A stretch of DNA of 64,000 nt from Liquidambar formosana (GCA_039720395.1 CM077826.1:37290790-37354789), one strand, 5' to 3'. Positions 52,641 through 64,000 are shown, counted from the first letter of the stretch. Numbers and translations are program-made. The notes: generated from the sequence alone by a model not told the origin.

Positions 52641-52949
52641 TAATATAATGAAATTCTTCGTTTTCCTTCAACTTTATATTGAAACTCAAAATTAAAAAAG
52701 AGTACTATTATACAATGCAAACTTTATGTTGTGGTAGCTGCCATTAGGAAGAAGATTATTGTAATTTATTATCAGTCAACTATTTTTATGTTTATACTGG
52801 TGATGTAACAAAACTTCGGCAAACCTTTATTGAACACATTAGCACAGTAAAAGCAAAGTTCACTGAACTTGCTATTGATATATGTTCTGTGACGGATGCT
52901 TTGAAGGCACAGTTACAAGGTATCAAGGATGATTTAGTTCTTATCAAAC

Positions 52950-53735
52950 GTATGGCAGCACGGCCTCGAACTGGCGGTGGGGATGGCCCCTTGAAAGTAA
53001 AAATTCCTGAACTAAAGTGTTTTACTGGTGATCGAAGTGCGAAAGATTTGGAGAACTTTCTTTAGGATATGGAGCAGTATTTTAAGGCTGTCTATATTTC
53101 AAAAGAAGAGATGTTGACCGTTACTAGCATGTATTTGACGGAAGATGCTAAACTATGGTGGAGAACTAGAATGGGGGATGAAATGCGGGCTTATATTACT
53201 GCATGGGAAACTCTTCAAAAGGAATTGAAAAATTAGTTCCTCCCAACCAATACATTATGGATGGCTTGGGATGCGTTGAAAAAGTTGAAGTATGATGGCA
53301 CTGTTCGGTGTAATGTCAAGAGATTCAGTTCCTTGATGTTGGATATTAAAAATATACCAGAGGAGGACAAATTGTTTAATTTCATGTCTGGGTTGCAGGT
53401 TAGGCATAGATAGAACTCAAAAGACAAGGAGTTCGTGATCTTCCTTCTGCAATGGCTGTGGCTGATTGCCTTGTTGATTCTAAAATCAACTATTTTTCAT
53501 GCAAAAAGGAGAAGTCTAATCCTAAGAACAAGGGAAAGGGCAAAGCCAAAGACAATAGAAAGGCTGACGAGAAAAAGAAGAAGAAAGGCGGTGAGAATTT
53601 CAAGTCCGCTATAGAGGGACAACAAGGTAAGGAAGGTAACACCAACAACTCTGGTTATTTCCTTTGCAATGGACCTCATCGTGCTAGGGACTGCCCAAAG
53701 AAGGAGAAACTCAATGCCATTGTGGCTATAGATGA
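52950..53735 (+). pseudogene. gypsy gag with zinc knuckle
   Basis: KIPELKCFTGDRSAKDLENF, MYLTEDAKLWWRTRM and WETLQKELKN match the retrotransposon gag domain (in-frame stops after ENFL and KELKN). A Lys-rich linker (KNKGKGKAKDNRKADEKKKK) is followed by a CCHC-like CNGPHRARDC in which the first cysteine pair is altered. Confidence 0.82.
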
Positions 53736-53835
53736 GTAGGCAGGAGACAATTCAAACTTTGATGGTTGATCTAGGGTGAACCCTCTTCAACTGATTAATG
53801 CTATCCAATCTGAGAACCCTTCTTAGAAAGGATTA

Positions 53836-54110
53836 ATGTATGTTCAAGCAAATGTGAATAGGAAAGATGTGTCGGCAATGGTTGATACTAGTGCTACGCA
53901 TAATTTTGTTGTTGTTCGTAAGGCAGTGAATCTTGGCTTGAACATTGTCAAGAACTCTAGCAGAATCAAAGCTGTCAATAGTGAGGCAAAACCAATCGAG
54001 GGAATGGCCCATGGTGTTAATATGCAAATTGGTAGTTAGCATGGTAAGTGTAGCCTTATGTCAGTACCATTAGATGACTTTTATATAATTCTTGGCAACA
54101 AATTCTTTGT
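53836..54110 (+). pseudogene. gypsy aspartic protease
   Basis: VSAMVDTSATHNFVV corresponds to the 'ALVDSGATHNF' active site; the Asp-Thr/Ser pair is kept but the expected glycine is serine. Later MSVPLDDFYIILGNKF matches 'PLDDFDVILGMDF'. Confidence 0.82.
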
Positions 54111-54349
54111 ATAGGCTAAAGTCACATTAATGCCCATCTTGGTGGATTGTTAATTGGCAATAAGAAGCAGCTTTGCTTTGTACCTGTGGTTAGGGTTGCG
54201 GACAAAGTGAAAGACAAGGGGAAACACAAAGCAAAGTTGTTATCTACTGTGAAATTGAAAGCAGGTTTACAGAAGGGAGAACAGACTTACTTGGCAACAT
54301 TGGTTGTGATCAAGGCTGATAAAGTGGTGGAGGTCTGCAGTGGCTGAAC

Positions 54350-55240
54350 TGTTGAAGGAATATGCTAATGTATTGCCTCCACAACTTCCAAAAACCCTCC
54401 ATCCTAGATGTGATATTGACCACAAGATCGAACTAATACCAGGGTCTAAACCTCTAGCACAGGCTCCATATAGGCTGGCCCCTTTCGGAGTTTGTTAAAT
54501 TGCGCAAACAATTGGAGGAACTCTTGGAGTCCGATTTCATTCAACCATCAAAGGCACCATACAACACCCCTGTGCTCTTCGAGAAAAAATAAGATAGATC
54601 CATGAGGATGTGCGTGGCTTATCGGGTTTTGAACAAAGTGACTGTAAAGAACAAATATCCAATTCCTCTGGTGGCATAGTTGTTTAATAGATTATTAAAG
54701 GCTTCTATTTTTACTAAGGTGGACCTCAAGTCAGGTTATCGGCAAGTTACAATTGTAGGGAGATAAGGATAAAACAACTTGTGTAACTCGTTATGGGTCG
54801 TATGAGTTCCTTGTAATGTCGTTTGGGTTAACTAATGCCTCGGCTACTTACTGCAATATAATGAATGATGTCTTTTATGACTATATCGATCGTTTTGTGA
54901 TTGTTTACTTAGATGATATTGTTATCTATAACAAAGGTATAGATGAACATCATTTAATTGAGAAAGGTACTGGATTAATTGAGGCAGTATCAGCTGCATG
55001 TTAAAATGGAAAAATATGAGTTTGTACATAATGAAATTATGTTTTTAGGGCATTGGGTAAGGAAGGATGAAGTTAGAATGGATACCAAGAAGGTGAAGGC
55101 CATTCTTGATTAGCTTCCACTAAAAAATGTGTCGGATTTACTAGGTTTGGCTAATTACTATTGCAAATTCATTCAAGGCTACTCAAAGAAGGTGGTTACC
55201 TCGACAGATTTGCTAAAGAAGGACCGGAAGTGGGTTTAGA
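54350..55240 (+). pseudogene. gypsy reverse transcriptase
   Basis: [69 protein letters not shown] and the catalytic YLDD (54906-54917). In-frame stops and at least two frameshifts. Confidence 0.88.
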
Positions 55241-55700
55241 CTACAACATGTCAAGATGCATTTGATAAGCTCGAACAAGCAATAGCAAGTGAACCAATTT
55301 TGCGGCTGCCTGATTTCGATTTGCCAGTTTGAAATACAAACAGATGCATCATAGAGAGCGCTAGGAGGGGTGTTGGTCTAGGAAGGGCACCTTGTGGCTT
55401 TTGAAAGTCGAAAACTGAAAGAGTCAGAACAGCGTTACACAACTCATGGGAAAGCTGATGACTGTAGTCATTCATTGTTTACATACTTGGAAGCATTACT
55501 TGTTAGGAACTCACTTTGTGATCGTGACAGATGATGTTACCAACACCTACTTCAAAACTCAAAAAAAGTTGAATCCAAAATAGGCTAGGTGGCAAGAGTT
55601 CCTTGCTGAGTTTGATGTATGGGTGCGCAGAATTGGGAAGCATAACTAAGTTGCAAATGCTCTTAGTCGCAAGCATATTAAGGAGATTGTTACGGCCTTA
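55241..55700 (+). pseudogene. gypsy RNase H
   Basis: QDAFDKLEQAIASEPILRLP then, shifted, EIQTDAS and a TTHGK-like block precede a 'VVTDDVTN.Y' segment; typical Ty3 RNase H order with many breaks. Confidence 0.7.
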
Positions 55701-55815
55701 ACTCGTATAAAGATAGATTTTCCAGAAAGGATCAAGCAAGAGTCTATAAATGATCCTACATTTAACAAACTCACACAACAAGTAAAAGATGGTGTTACTA
55801 GACGATACTAAGTAG

Positions 55816-56640
55816 ATGATAGGCTTCTCTATATTCATGGTGGGAAATTATATGTTCCTAGCAGCGGTGGTTTGCGTAGAGAACTCTTACGAGAGACTTA
55901 TGATGTACAATGGGTTAGTCACCCAGGTATTGAACGTACTTATTATTTATTGTCTAGATTTTATTATTGGCCTAAAATGCAGGAAGATGTTGAGGGCTAT
56001 GTACGAACTTGTTTAGTATGCCAACAAGACAAAACTGAAAGAAAAAAAGAAGTAGGTTTATTACAGCCATTACCAATTCCAAACAAACCATGGCAAAGCG
56101 TTTCCATATATTTCATTGGGAGACTACCCAAAGTTCATGGGTTTCGCTGAATTCTAGTCGTAGTGGATATATTCTCCAAGTATGCTATCTTCATCCCTAC
56201 ACCACATGCATGTCTTGTAAAGGAAACAACTAATCTTTTCTATCGAAATGTGGTCAAGTACTGGGGTCTGCCAGAAGATATCATTAGCGATCAAGATACT
56301 CAATTCACTAGACAGGTTTTGGACAATACTCTTTGGTTTGATGGGGTTAGAATTAAAGTTCTTCGTAGCAAACCATCTGCAAACAGATGGTCAAACCAAG
56401 CGGATCAATGCTTTGTTGGAAGAGTATTTAAAGCACTATATTTCTACAAGTCAAAGGAATAGGGTGGATCTTATAGGACTCAGCACAATTCTGTTATAAC
56501 CTGCATAGGAGTTCATTAACAAGGATGAGTCCTTTTGAGTTAGGAAACTGGCCTAGCAACCACTTACTCCACATGAAGTCGCCAAGTAGCTCACATAAGG
56601 CAGTTGTCCAGTAATTTATAAGTTTGCTCGCTCCAAGTAA
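55816..56640 (+). pseudogene. gypsy integrase
   Basis: Zinc-binding part WVSHPGIERTYYLLSRFYYW ... CLVCQQDK (HHCC). Core begins VVVDIFSKYAIFIPTPHACL and continues EDIISDQDTQFTR, then NRWSNQADQ in place of 'TDGQTERTN'. The core is frame-broken after QFTR. Confidence 0.85.
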
Positions 56641-57200
56641 GAATTAATGGAGGAATCAAAAGATAGTTTAGAGAAATCTATCAAGCGTATAAAGAAGTAT
56701 GCTAATAAAAGGAGGAGAGCTCTCGAATTCCAAGTTGGGGATAAGGTTTTATTGAAGCTAATGTCCTCAGATTAGGAAGAAAATCAATAGCAAAACAGTT
56801 CATAGAAGGCTGGTGCTGAAATATGATGGTCCTTTTGAGGTGATCAAAAAAGTCGACAATGTTGTTTATCGATTGAAGTTACCAGAACGACTGAAAGTAC
56901 ATCCTACTTTCCACGTAAGTTTCCTAAAGCCTTTCTTTACAGACCAAAATCCGATAAGGGTGCAAGGTATTTGAGCCCTGCCTATTATCATAAAACACTT
57001 TGAACTGAGAGATGGAGAAGATTCTTGACCCTCGAACAGTTTTGGAAAAAGTAAGAAGAACAGGCGAACATGTTATTTGGTACAGTGGAAGGATGTCCCA
57101 ATTACTAAAGCAAGTTGGGAGAAGGATACAATATTGTGGCAGTTTGAGAAACAGATTCATGATTACTTAGCAATAACCATTCCAACGAGAACGTTAGGCT
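56641..57200 (+). pseudogene. gypsy integrase C-terminus and chromodomain
   Basis: DGPFEVIKKVDNVVYRLKLP, ERLKVHPTFHVSFLKPFFTD (GPY/F-type module), then YLVQWKDVPITKASWEKDTI and LWQFEKQIHD, a chromodomain with its conserved W..W spacing. Confidence 0.82.
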
Positions 57201-57218
57201 CTTCTAGTGGGGGTGGTT

Positions 57219-58493
57219 TGTTAGCATCTTAGCTTTTGACTAAGCTAAGGGCTTGGCATGTGGTGGCATATGGCAGTCGTGCCAACCTAAGGCCAAGGCA
57301 TGAGGGAAGCATGCCTTAAAAGACCAAGTGTTGCAGCAAAGTTTGTATGTGGTTTAATGTGGCCATGGTTGGCCTGGCCAAGCCATGGGCTTTAGTAACA
57401 TTCAAACAATAGCAGTGGCAGTAGCAGTGGCTGTAAATTTTGTGAAATTGTGTTGTTTCAAATTCATAAAATTAGTTAAGTTATTTTATGATCTCATGAG
57501 TGTGTTGGTGGAATTTCATGATTTTTGGATGCAGGAATTAATTGTGAGACCTATTATGCCTTTTCGCCATAATTGATGTATACCCATATCGGCAAGGCGA
57601 TTGTCTTAAAAGCTCTTTAGGGGGGGGGGTGATTGAAGTTAGGTGTCTGCCATGGGTCAGCACCTAGTCCATGTGCGGCCAAGGCATGGCAAGTTGCTCG
57701 AACATCAGTTGGCTATGATTGGCTTTGCGAGAGGTTAGGCGACACCTTACTATGACAGATCAAAAGGGCATGGCCATGGGGCTTGTTTCACACACTCGTT
57801 AGCATAAGGGCTGTGGCACATGCGTAGCCATAGCATAACATATGAACAACGGACCAAGCAAAGCATCTGTGGATTGGCTAGGCAACCAATGCACGCACAG
57901 CAGCAAATCCATGGGCTGTAGCAAAGCACATGCAAGCAGTTATTGGCAATTAGCTTATTGCTGATGTGGTGCATGCATCCTTGGACAAGAAGGTCAAAGG
58001 TCAAGCCAGAGAAAGGAAATTGCTGGCAGTTATGGTAGATGTTCAGACATTCCTTCTTGATTAGCTAATGTTGCAGACATCAAGGTGGGCAGTTGGTTAG
58101 GCTTGGGACATCCCAGACCAACATAGGCAATTGGGCAAAACTGCTATGCACAAGTTGGCTTATATTTATTGGCTATGTTTCCCTAGGTTGTTGGGGATGT
58201 TAACAGCAAGACCCTTGGGTAGTTGGGCTGTAACCGTCAATGCTCCTATATAAATTTAGTTGCCTATGGTATACACCAGAGCACGTTTTGGATTGCTATT
58301 ATAGTGTATGCTAAGGCTAGGATCCTTGTATTCTTGAGTTAAGAATAAAGTTGAGCATTTGCCAAAAAACTGTGTTGCTTGGCTATTGCTTACATTATCT
58401 ATGCTTTTCATTTAGAATAATGACTCGACTAAGTAGGTAGACTTAGTGTCGCACATAGGTTGAAATTCGTGGTGAAAAATTGGCTTTGTGACA
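57219..58493 (+). repeat. 3' LTR of the second gypsy element
   Basis: Starts TGTTAGCATC directly after the polypurine tract and ends TTTGTGACA where LINE sequence begins. 1275 bp. Includes a TATATAAATT-like TATA region near 58248 and a variable region rich in CATGGC / TTGGC phrases. Confidence 0.6.
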
Positions 58494-58846
58494 CTTATCT
58501 ACATGGAAGGCCAAGATGCTCAACCTAGCTAGAAGGGCGACCCTCATCAAATCTGTATCTTCTGCTATACCCATCTATGCTATGCAAACTAGTGCTCATC
58601 CCCAGAAGTTTGCGATCAGATCAACAAAAGTAACAAAGAGTTCCTTTAGAACGACAGACCTGAGGCAAGAAAAACCCACCTCATGAACTGACAGACAGTA
58701 CTATAAACCTAGTAAGGAAGGAGATCTTGGAATCCGAGAATATGTAGGATGCCAACAAAGCCCCTATTCTTGAGGAAATTAGGAAAAATAATTTGAGTGT
58801 TCCCATTCTGTGGAATCCAACTGAGGATAAGATTATATGGGGTGAG

Positions 58847-61705
58847 TGTACGGAATCGATGTAGAAAAAAACTATAAAGCGAAACATAATGATAAACAAA
58901 AATCATAATACAATTCCTTAAAGCCCATGAATCTGATTGTGATTCATATAAAACATAAAACCCTAACTAGAAGAAGGGTTAGAGCACTTACAGTTGATTA
59001 TGCCTTCTTCTTCTTCCTTCAAGCTTTGAATCAGGACAGCAATTGTTTAAGTAGCCTAAGTGTTCTGCCTCCAATGGTATCCACACCTAGCAAAGGCTTC
59101 AAGCTTCTCTTTCACAATCCTTATTGAAGCTAGAAGAGGAGACAAAGTGAGAGAAAGAGAAAGCACTCCAATTTTCGATTAGGGCTAGGGAGAGAATGAA
59201 TGTTGTGTGTGTGACACACATGCTAGTGTGTATTTATAGACACACCAATGAGGGCTGGCCAGAGGGGAGAAATTCTTCTAGGATTCTAACTTGCAATTAT
59301 CCCATAATTGCAATTTAACCCCTCCTACTTATATCTAATACAAGTATGGCCCTCAAGAACTTTTCTTATTCAGTCTTACCTTTTCTCTCAAAGCTTTGAA
59401 GTCCCTCTTTACATGATCAGTATGTGACCCATTGGGTTCAAATCATCAAGTAGTAGGAATAGCACAAAGTGTGCATAATGGAACTCTTTCAATTAAGGGT
59501 CTAATTGGAACTCTTTCTAATTCCCTAATTGATTATAACTCACTTATATCAATTAGGGCTTCTACTAACCATGAGTAACATCTAGCAATGGCTCATGGCG
59601 TGGTCCTTAATGAGGTGAATAGGTATCTTACATTAGAATTCTTCTGTTATAGTTTATAGGTTATAGTTACATCCTTCCATTTACACAATGTCTCCAATTA
59701 AACCAATAGGATATGGAAGTCTGTCAAGTCCCTAGTTTAATTACTTTATACTTAATCATGAATATCAATTCAATGATAAACTTATGGAAACTCCTTTCCA
59801 TATTCATTCTACCATGGCCATAGACTTAATGAGTTATATTAATGAATGCTATATGAGATATTCTCTCTCTCTTTTCCTGAAAATGATGGATTCCTTGTTG
59901 ATCACTTACATGCCTTCATGCATATAGCAATAGAGCTAATGAACACCCTTGCAAACCCCTATAAGGATCTACACTTAGTGTTATCAAACTTCTAAGGCTA
60001 TATGCATAAGATAACTATGGTGTCTCAGGTCTAAGAATTACTTATACCACTATAACAATGAGAAACTGATTGACAGGCAGGTTAAAACTCTACCCAGTTG
60101 ATCTCATATCTTTGGTCACATTCAGTGTACCTATAATTATAATAGGCACCCACATGTTGGTTGTACTTGTCTCCACACAAATAGCTTGAGACTAGTTACC
60201 CTCCTTAAAGAGTCAACCTAACAGGTGGTAGTCCTATGGTTCATCGTTGTCTATCATAGTGAACCTTCAACTAGGAATGTTTTAGGAGTTTAGTACAAAG
60301 ATATATTTACAGTTTCAAAATTACAACTCATTCTAATTTCATATTCTCAACTCTAACTCCATAGGACATATCATGTGAATATAAAGAATAGAATAAATAT
60401 GATAGAAAAGCCTTTATTAAATTAAAGGTAAATTGCACTTAAGGGTCCAAAGTTTGGAGTAGATTTCACTTAAGGGTCCCAAATTTTAATTGCGTCAATT
60501 TGGTACCCAAATTATTAGTTGGGTTTCAATTTGGGGTCCACTGTCATAAACCATTTGTTGACCAAACGGTTCAGCCTCTAATTTTGCACATATGGTGCGT
60601 GTGACCTATATTATCTCTATTTTGCCCTTTGGATAGGGTATGAAAATCCTATTCTACCCCAACATGGCTCAGATATGAAAATCAAAGTTGATCAATCTAT
60701 AATCAAAATAGGTCAACCAAGGGTTCCACATGGTAGGTCTCATAAAAACAAATCTACCCATCAAATTTGGAGTTAATCAGGTCAACCTAAGGTCTTCAAA
60801 TGCTGGGAAACATGGTATGTATGGGTGAGTGCACCCACACTAGATCACAATCCACTTCACCTTCAACCTCAGAACGGGTTGAAGTAGAAAATGTCAGTTT
60901 TGAGTTTTGTTTCGGGCTAACTTCCCCTAACTTATCTCACTCATTTCTTAACCAAATTTAGTGATTCAAAAGCTAAATTAAAGCTCTTGTGGAGCACTAC
61001 AAGCACACACAAATCGTTCATCCTAAAACTTGCAGAATCATAATAATTTTTCAGCCCAAAGTCTTGGGTTTATAACCCGAAAGTCAGGCAATTTTCAAGA
61101 ACTCATCCCGGTGATATTCTTTCTTCCTGTTATCTCCTCCTTACTTCATTAATTCAAAGATCACCACCTCTATCTCCATTTCCGACCATTCTCACCCCAA
61201 CCAGATGTTAAAAGAAAAAGAAAACCCCTCCTAGCCATCATTTTGACAGCAAGTTCGCCAGTGGTAAGTTGACCACCTCCAGATTTGAAGACATTCACCA
61301 TCAGATCCAAAGCTGGCAGAAGCCATCCCCATGCCGCCATGGCCGAATAAAATGAAGTCCTCTTTTGGACTAGACGAAGGAAAGAGAAGAAAAGGGAACA
61401 GAGGAAGGAGAACAGAGATGATAGTAGAGAGAAAACGATGTCGTTTTTTTGGGGGGCATTAAAGTCATTTTAGGGATGCCATTAACAGCCGTCTCTAATT
61501 TTGGTTAACACTGATATTGGGTACCAAATTGACGCAATTGAAATTCTAGAGCCCTTAAGTGAAACTTACCCCAAACTCTAGATCCTTAAATGCAATTTAC
61601 CCTTAAATTAATAAAAAATGTAATTAACAATAAATGAAATCAATTGATTGTTCATTATCCCTAAAGCATTATCTCCATGATTAGTTGTAGGGCATATAAC
61701 TAACA
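58847..61705 (-). mobile_element. solo LTR (copia Angela/SIRE-like) in the LINE
   Basis: On the minus strand it starts TGTTAGTTATATGCCCTACA and ends CCGTACA; flanks are GTGAG (58842-58846) and GTAAG (61706-61710). The LINE reading joins correctly across it (IIWGE / SPDGKF). No internal retroelement region, so a solo LTR. About 1.67 kb once the nested TIR element is discounted. The 'TGTTRGAAATATGCCCTA'-like start is typical of Angela/SIRE copia LTRs. Confidence 0.75.
60426..61602. mobile_element. 1177-bp Mutator-type TIR element, 9-bp TSD
   Basis: Ends AGGTAAATTGCACTTAAGGG and GGGTAAATTGCATTTAAGGA (reverse complement). Subterminal AATTGCGTCAATTTGGTACC is matched by an inverted copy near 61520. 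TSD TTAAATTAA at 60417-60425 and 61603-61611. TIR start is the same as in the 400-bp element at 11782-12181. No transposase recognised. Nested in the solo LTR. Confidence 0.82.
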
Positions 61706-62745
61706 GTAAGTAGCCTGATGGGAAATTTTCTTCTAAATCAACTTACGGAATGCTAAAAAAGTTGATACCCAATAAAACTTGGAGCTCAACCAAAGTGAAG
61801 TGTAGAAGATCGAAGGTCTCAACAAGATAAAGCACTTCATTTGGTTGGCAGCCCACAACAGAATCATGACAAACCAGTTGAGATATTCTAGGAATATGAC
61901 TGACACTGCCTCATATGCTGGATGGAACTTTCATACCGAGGACGTTATCCATGTCTTCCGTGACTATCCAAAGGCTAGAATTGTTTGGCAACCATTGGTG
62001 GATGACCATCAGAAGCCAGAATTTTTCTCTCTTCCCGACTTAATGGCTGAAATAGAAATAAGGAGGTTATTAATCATTCCCAAAATGAGCTAAATGTTGT
62101 TCATTATCGAATTAAAATTCTAAAGCAGGACATTGTCAAAGCCTTTAGTGAAAGAGGTGTAACCTGCAAGTTAGCCCCCAAAATGGTAACTTGAGCCCCT
62201 CCAAATTGTGTCAACTTGAACACAGATGTTCCCAGGACCAGTTGGAATTGGTGGAGTATATAGAAATGTCCAAGGGGGGTGGACTACGGGTTATGCCCAC
62301 AAGGTAGATTGAGCCGATAGTCTCAAAGTGGAAACATGTAGCATTCGATTTGGCCTCAAAACAGCATCGGGCATTGGATTCAAAAACCTGTGGATAGAGT
62401 CCGATTGTGAGATCACAGTTAACCTTATCTTGGAAGGGGAGACTAGATTTCACCCTCTCAGACCACTGATCATGGATTGCAGAAACTTGATGACCCGTCC
62501 ATGGTATTGCAGGCTATCTCAAGTTCTTTGAGAAGGGAACTCATGTGCAGATTCTATGGCTAATTGGGGTCATGCATGTCAACAATGGACCAGCTCTGCT
62601 CTTGGAACCTCCCCTGGATCTTGGGTCTTTTTGGTTAACCGATATGGTGGGCTTGCCTTTTCCTAGGCTGTAGCTGTTTCTCTCTGTTTCCTTCACACCA
62701 AAAATAATAATAATAATAAATAAATAAATAAATAAACAAATAAAT

Positions 62746-63112
62746 TCCATATTCTCCTTGAGAAAACCTCAAATAGGTCTCAAGCACAATTTTTAGATCA
62801 AGCACAGAAAAGTAAAATAGAAACAATAACTAAAAATTTGAAAAATGAATTCAAAGGCACTGAAGTATATAACTAAGAGATGTTCGACTCTTCATTCTAT
62901 CATCCAGTGAGAAAGCAGCATGTAACAGTTGCAGGTCAGAGTACCCGCAAACTCAAAAACCCAAGTTAGTGACGGCATTTCCCCAATTCAAAGGAGGAGG
63001 AGATGACGTTTGGATAGAAAACCAGATAAGGCCTTTCAACTACATATAAATACAAAGTATTTTTAATATTCTGGAAATACCAGAAGAAATAGGGGTTTTT
63101 TCAATTCCCTTA
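62746..63112. other. intergenic, nothing recognised
   Basis: AT-rich sequence between the LINE tail and a MITE; no ORF or repeat boundary. Confidence 0.5.
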
Positions 63113-63329
63113 TGCTCTATTTGGTTTGTGGATTTATTGAGGAAAAAAAATAAAATATAAGGAATTCTACTTTTCTTTATTTGGTTGCAATGGAAAATTG
63201 GAAGAAAAAGAATAATTTGAATAATTTTGGCTTGATATGATTTTATCTTTTCTTTTCATTTTTCTTTCCTCATTTTTTTTCCCCTCTTTTTTTTTTTTCC
63301 TTCGTAGAATTCATGAACCAAATAGAGGG
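63113..63329. mobile_element. Tourist-like (PIF/Harbinger) MITE, 217 bp
   Basis: TIRs TGCTCTATTTGGTTTGTGGA and CCCTCTATTTGGTTCATGAA (reverse complement), flanked by TTA at 63110-63112 and 63330-63332. TTA target and a CTATTTGGTT-type TIR fit PIF/Harbinger. A/T-rich interior. Confidence 0.75.
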
Positions 63330-63478
63330 TTAGACTTTGGACGGGGGAAAGTTTCATACAATGGAACCAAAGAGGGATAAGGGCATTTTAGGTATTACAA
63401 AATTTGTTTGTAACAACGACAAAAATCATCTCTTTTGCTTTTAGGAGTAGTAGAATAGATAGATACATCGATATTGCT

Positions 63479-63673
63479 ATGGGGGAGAGGAGGCTGCAAC
63501 TAGTTTCGCAGAACATACCTTTACCCTGCTATGCTCCAATCAGACCCAGACCACAATGCTCCAATAATGTTGCTCATGACTCCGGCAAAACTTCATTTAC
63601 TGCATCAGGTGCTGTTCGTATAGAATTTGGCGGTAGAAAAGTCATTGTTAGCAAGCTCACTTTTCCACCTTGA
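63479..63673 (+). CDS. small ORF, 64 codons, unknown
   Basis: ATGGGGGAGAGG start; protein MGERRLQLVSQNIPLPCYAP continuing with RPRPQCSNN and ending GGRKVIVSKLTFPP. Codon use looks gene-like and the sequence is less AT-rich than its surroundings. An acceptor-like TTTTGCTTTTAG lies 33 bases upstream. It may be an exon of a gene continuing to the right or chance. No family recognised. Confidence 0.25.
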   Translation: MGERRLQLVSQNIPLPCYAPIRPRPQCSNNVAHDSGKTSFTASGAVRIEFGGRKVIVSKLTFPP

Positions 63674-64000
63674 TTGTTCACAATAATAGACCACCCTTCG
63701 TTCGTCTTCTGTGATTCCACTGCATATATGTAGTAACATCTGCAATTTGTATTACTCCTGATCAAGTCCTGTGGCCTAACCGCCTAATATGCTGATGAGT
63801 GGTGAGATTACTCCCCTTCGACAGATTGGCCTTAAGAGGAGTCTAGAAGTTTTTGTCCTCATATAATCACACCCAAAAAATTTTAAAAATAAAATAAAAA
63901 TAAATTTAAAAAAAAAAAAAAAAAGATCCAGAAATTATTTGTTTTAAGTACTTATCAGTAGTTTTAACTTTTAACTTTTAACATATCAAGAAATGATTCT
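63674..64000. other. window end, nothing recognised
   Basis: AT-rich with a poly-A run near 63908. No feature supported. Confidence 0.4.

Larger units (their letters stand above)
52830..58493 (+). mobile_element. second Ty3/gypsy chromovirus, 5' LTR missing
   Basis: Gag, protease, RT, RNase H, integrase and chromodomain follow in Ty3/gypsy order over 4.4 kb. Then a purine tract (GTGGGGGTGG) and a 3' LTR starting TGTTAGCATC at 57219. No upstream LTR copy is recognisable, so the 5' end is truncated or replaced next to the copia relic. Confidence 0.8.
58494..62745 (+). pseudogene. LINE ORF2 C-terminal half, split by a solo LTR
   Basis: First part: LSTWKAKMLNLARRATLIKS, then VSSAIPIYAMQTSA, GDLGIRE and ILWNPTEDKIIWGE. 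The text resumes after 61705 with SPDGKF, then KHFIWLAAHNRIMTNQ and CPFA-like zf-RVT sequence, then an RNase H domain (VPGPVGIGGVYRN, NLWIESDCEITVNLI, HPLRPLIMDCRNLMTRPWY, CADSMANWG). It ends in an A-rich (AATA)n/(AAATA)n tail at 62700-62745. Frames shift several times. The start coincides with the end of the gypsy LTR. Confidence 0.82.

Noticed and set aside
1..64000. CRISPR arrays, operons, ribosome binding sites
   Set aside because: The window is plant nuclear DNA; no regularly spaced direct repeats or bacterial gene organisation.
1..64000. tRNA, rRNA or snRNA genes
   Set aside because: No cloverleaf with intact A and B boxes or rRNA-like sequence was noticed; tRNA-Met complementarity here is confined to retroelement primer sites.

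Overview
This is nuclear DNA from a flowering plant, probably a eudicot with a repeat-rich genome. It is AT-rich, has GT-AG introns, and carries every major class of plant transposon. The species cannot be read from the sequence. The one clear host gene is a STRUBBELIG-receptor-family (SRF) receptor-like kinase of the SRF6/SRF7 type on the + strand, ATG at 13742 and stop at 47326. Its 16 coding exons sum to 2172 bases (723 residues) with phases that agree at every junction, and no stop or frameshift. The locus is about 33.6 kb long because introns 10 (16.3 kb) and 13 (8.2 kb) are filled with transposons.

Left flank (1-13600): the end of a Tat-like Ty3/gypsy element with a spliced antisense gene (Transposase_28-like), a 704-bp TIR element with 9-bp target duplication (TSD), two Helitrons of one family (4061-4534, 7799-9529), two related MITEs, a SINE-like insertion with a 16-bp TSD, and a 400-bp Mutator-type MITE just upstream of the SRF promoter.

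Intron 10 (18733-35046): a TIR element, a LINE fragment, a compact LTR element with its own ORF (21467-23007, TSD GGCAT), a hAT-like element containing a second copy of its own family, each with a perfect 8-bp TSD, and a 9.2-kb chromodomain Ty3/gypsy element (25266-34492). That gypsy element is itself broken by a third hAT-like copy, a small LTR element (TSD CTACC), a 1.06-kb insertion, a 151-bp MITE and a further relic. Intron 12 holds a Stowaway-like element containing another repeat and a LINE tail. Intron 13 holds a 505-bp long-TIR element and a short-LTR Ty1/copia element (40417-45649, TSD GCTTG) with a 1052-bp TRIM inside its RNase H region.

Right flank (47327-64000): antisense LINE remains, the 3' end of a second copia, a decayed chromodomain gypsy (about 52830-58493), and a LINE interrupted by a solo LTR that in turn carries a Mutator-type element, then a Tourist-like MITE. 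All transposon coding regions are broken by stops or frameshifts; the SRF gene is intact. Insertion boundaries given as exact rest on TIRs or LTRs plus matching TSDs read directly from the sequence. Family names rest on remembered motifs and were not searched.
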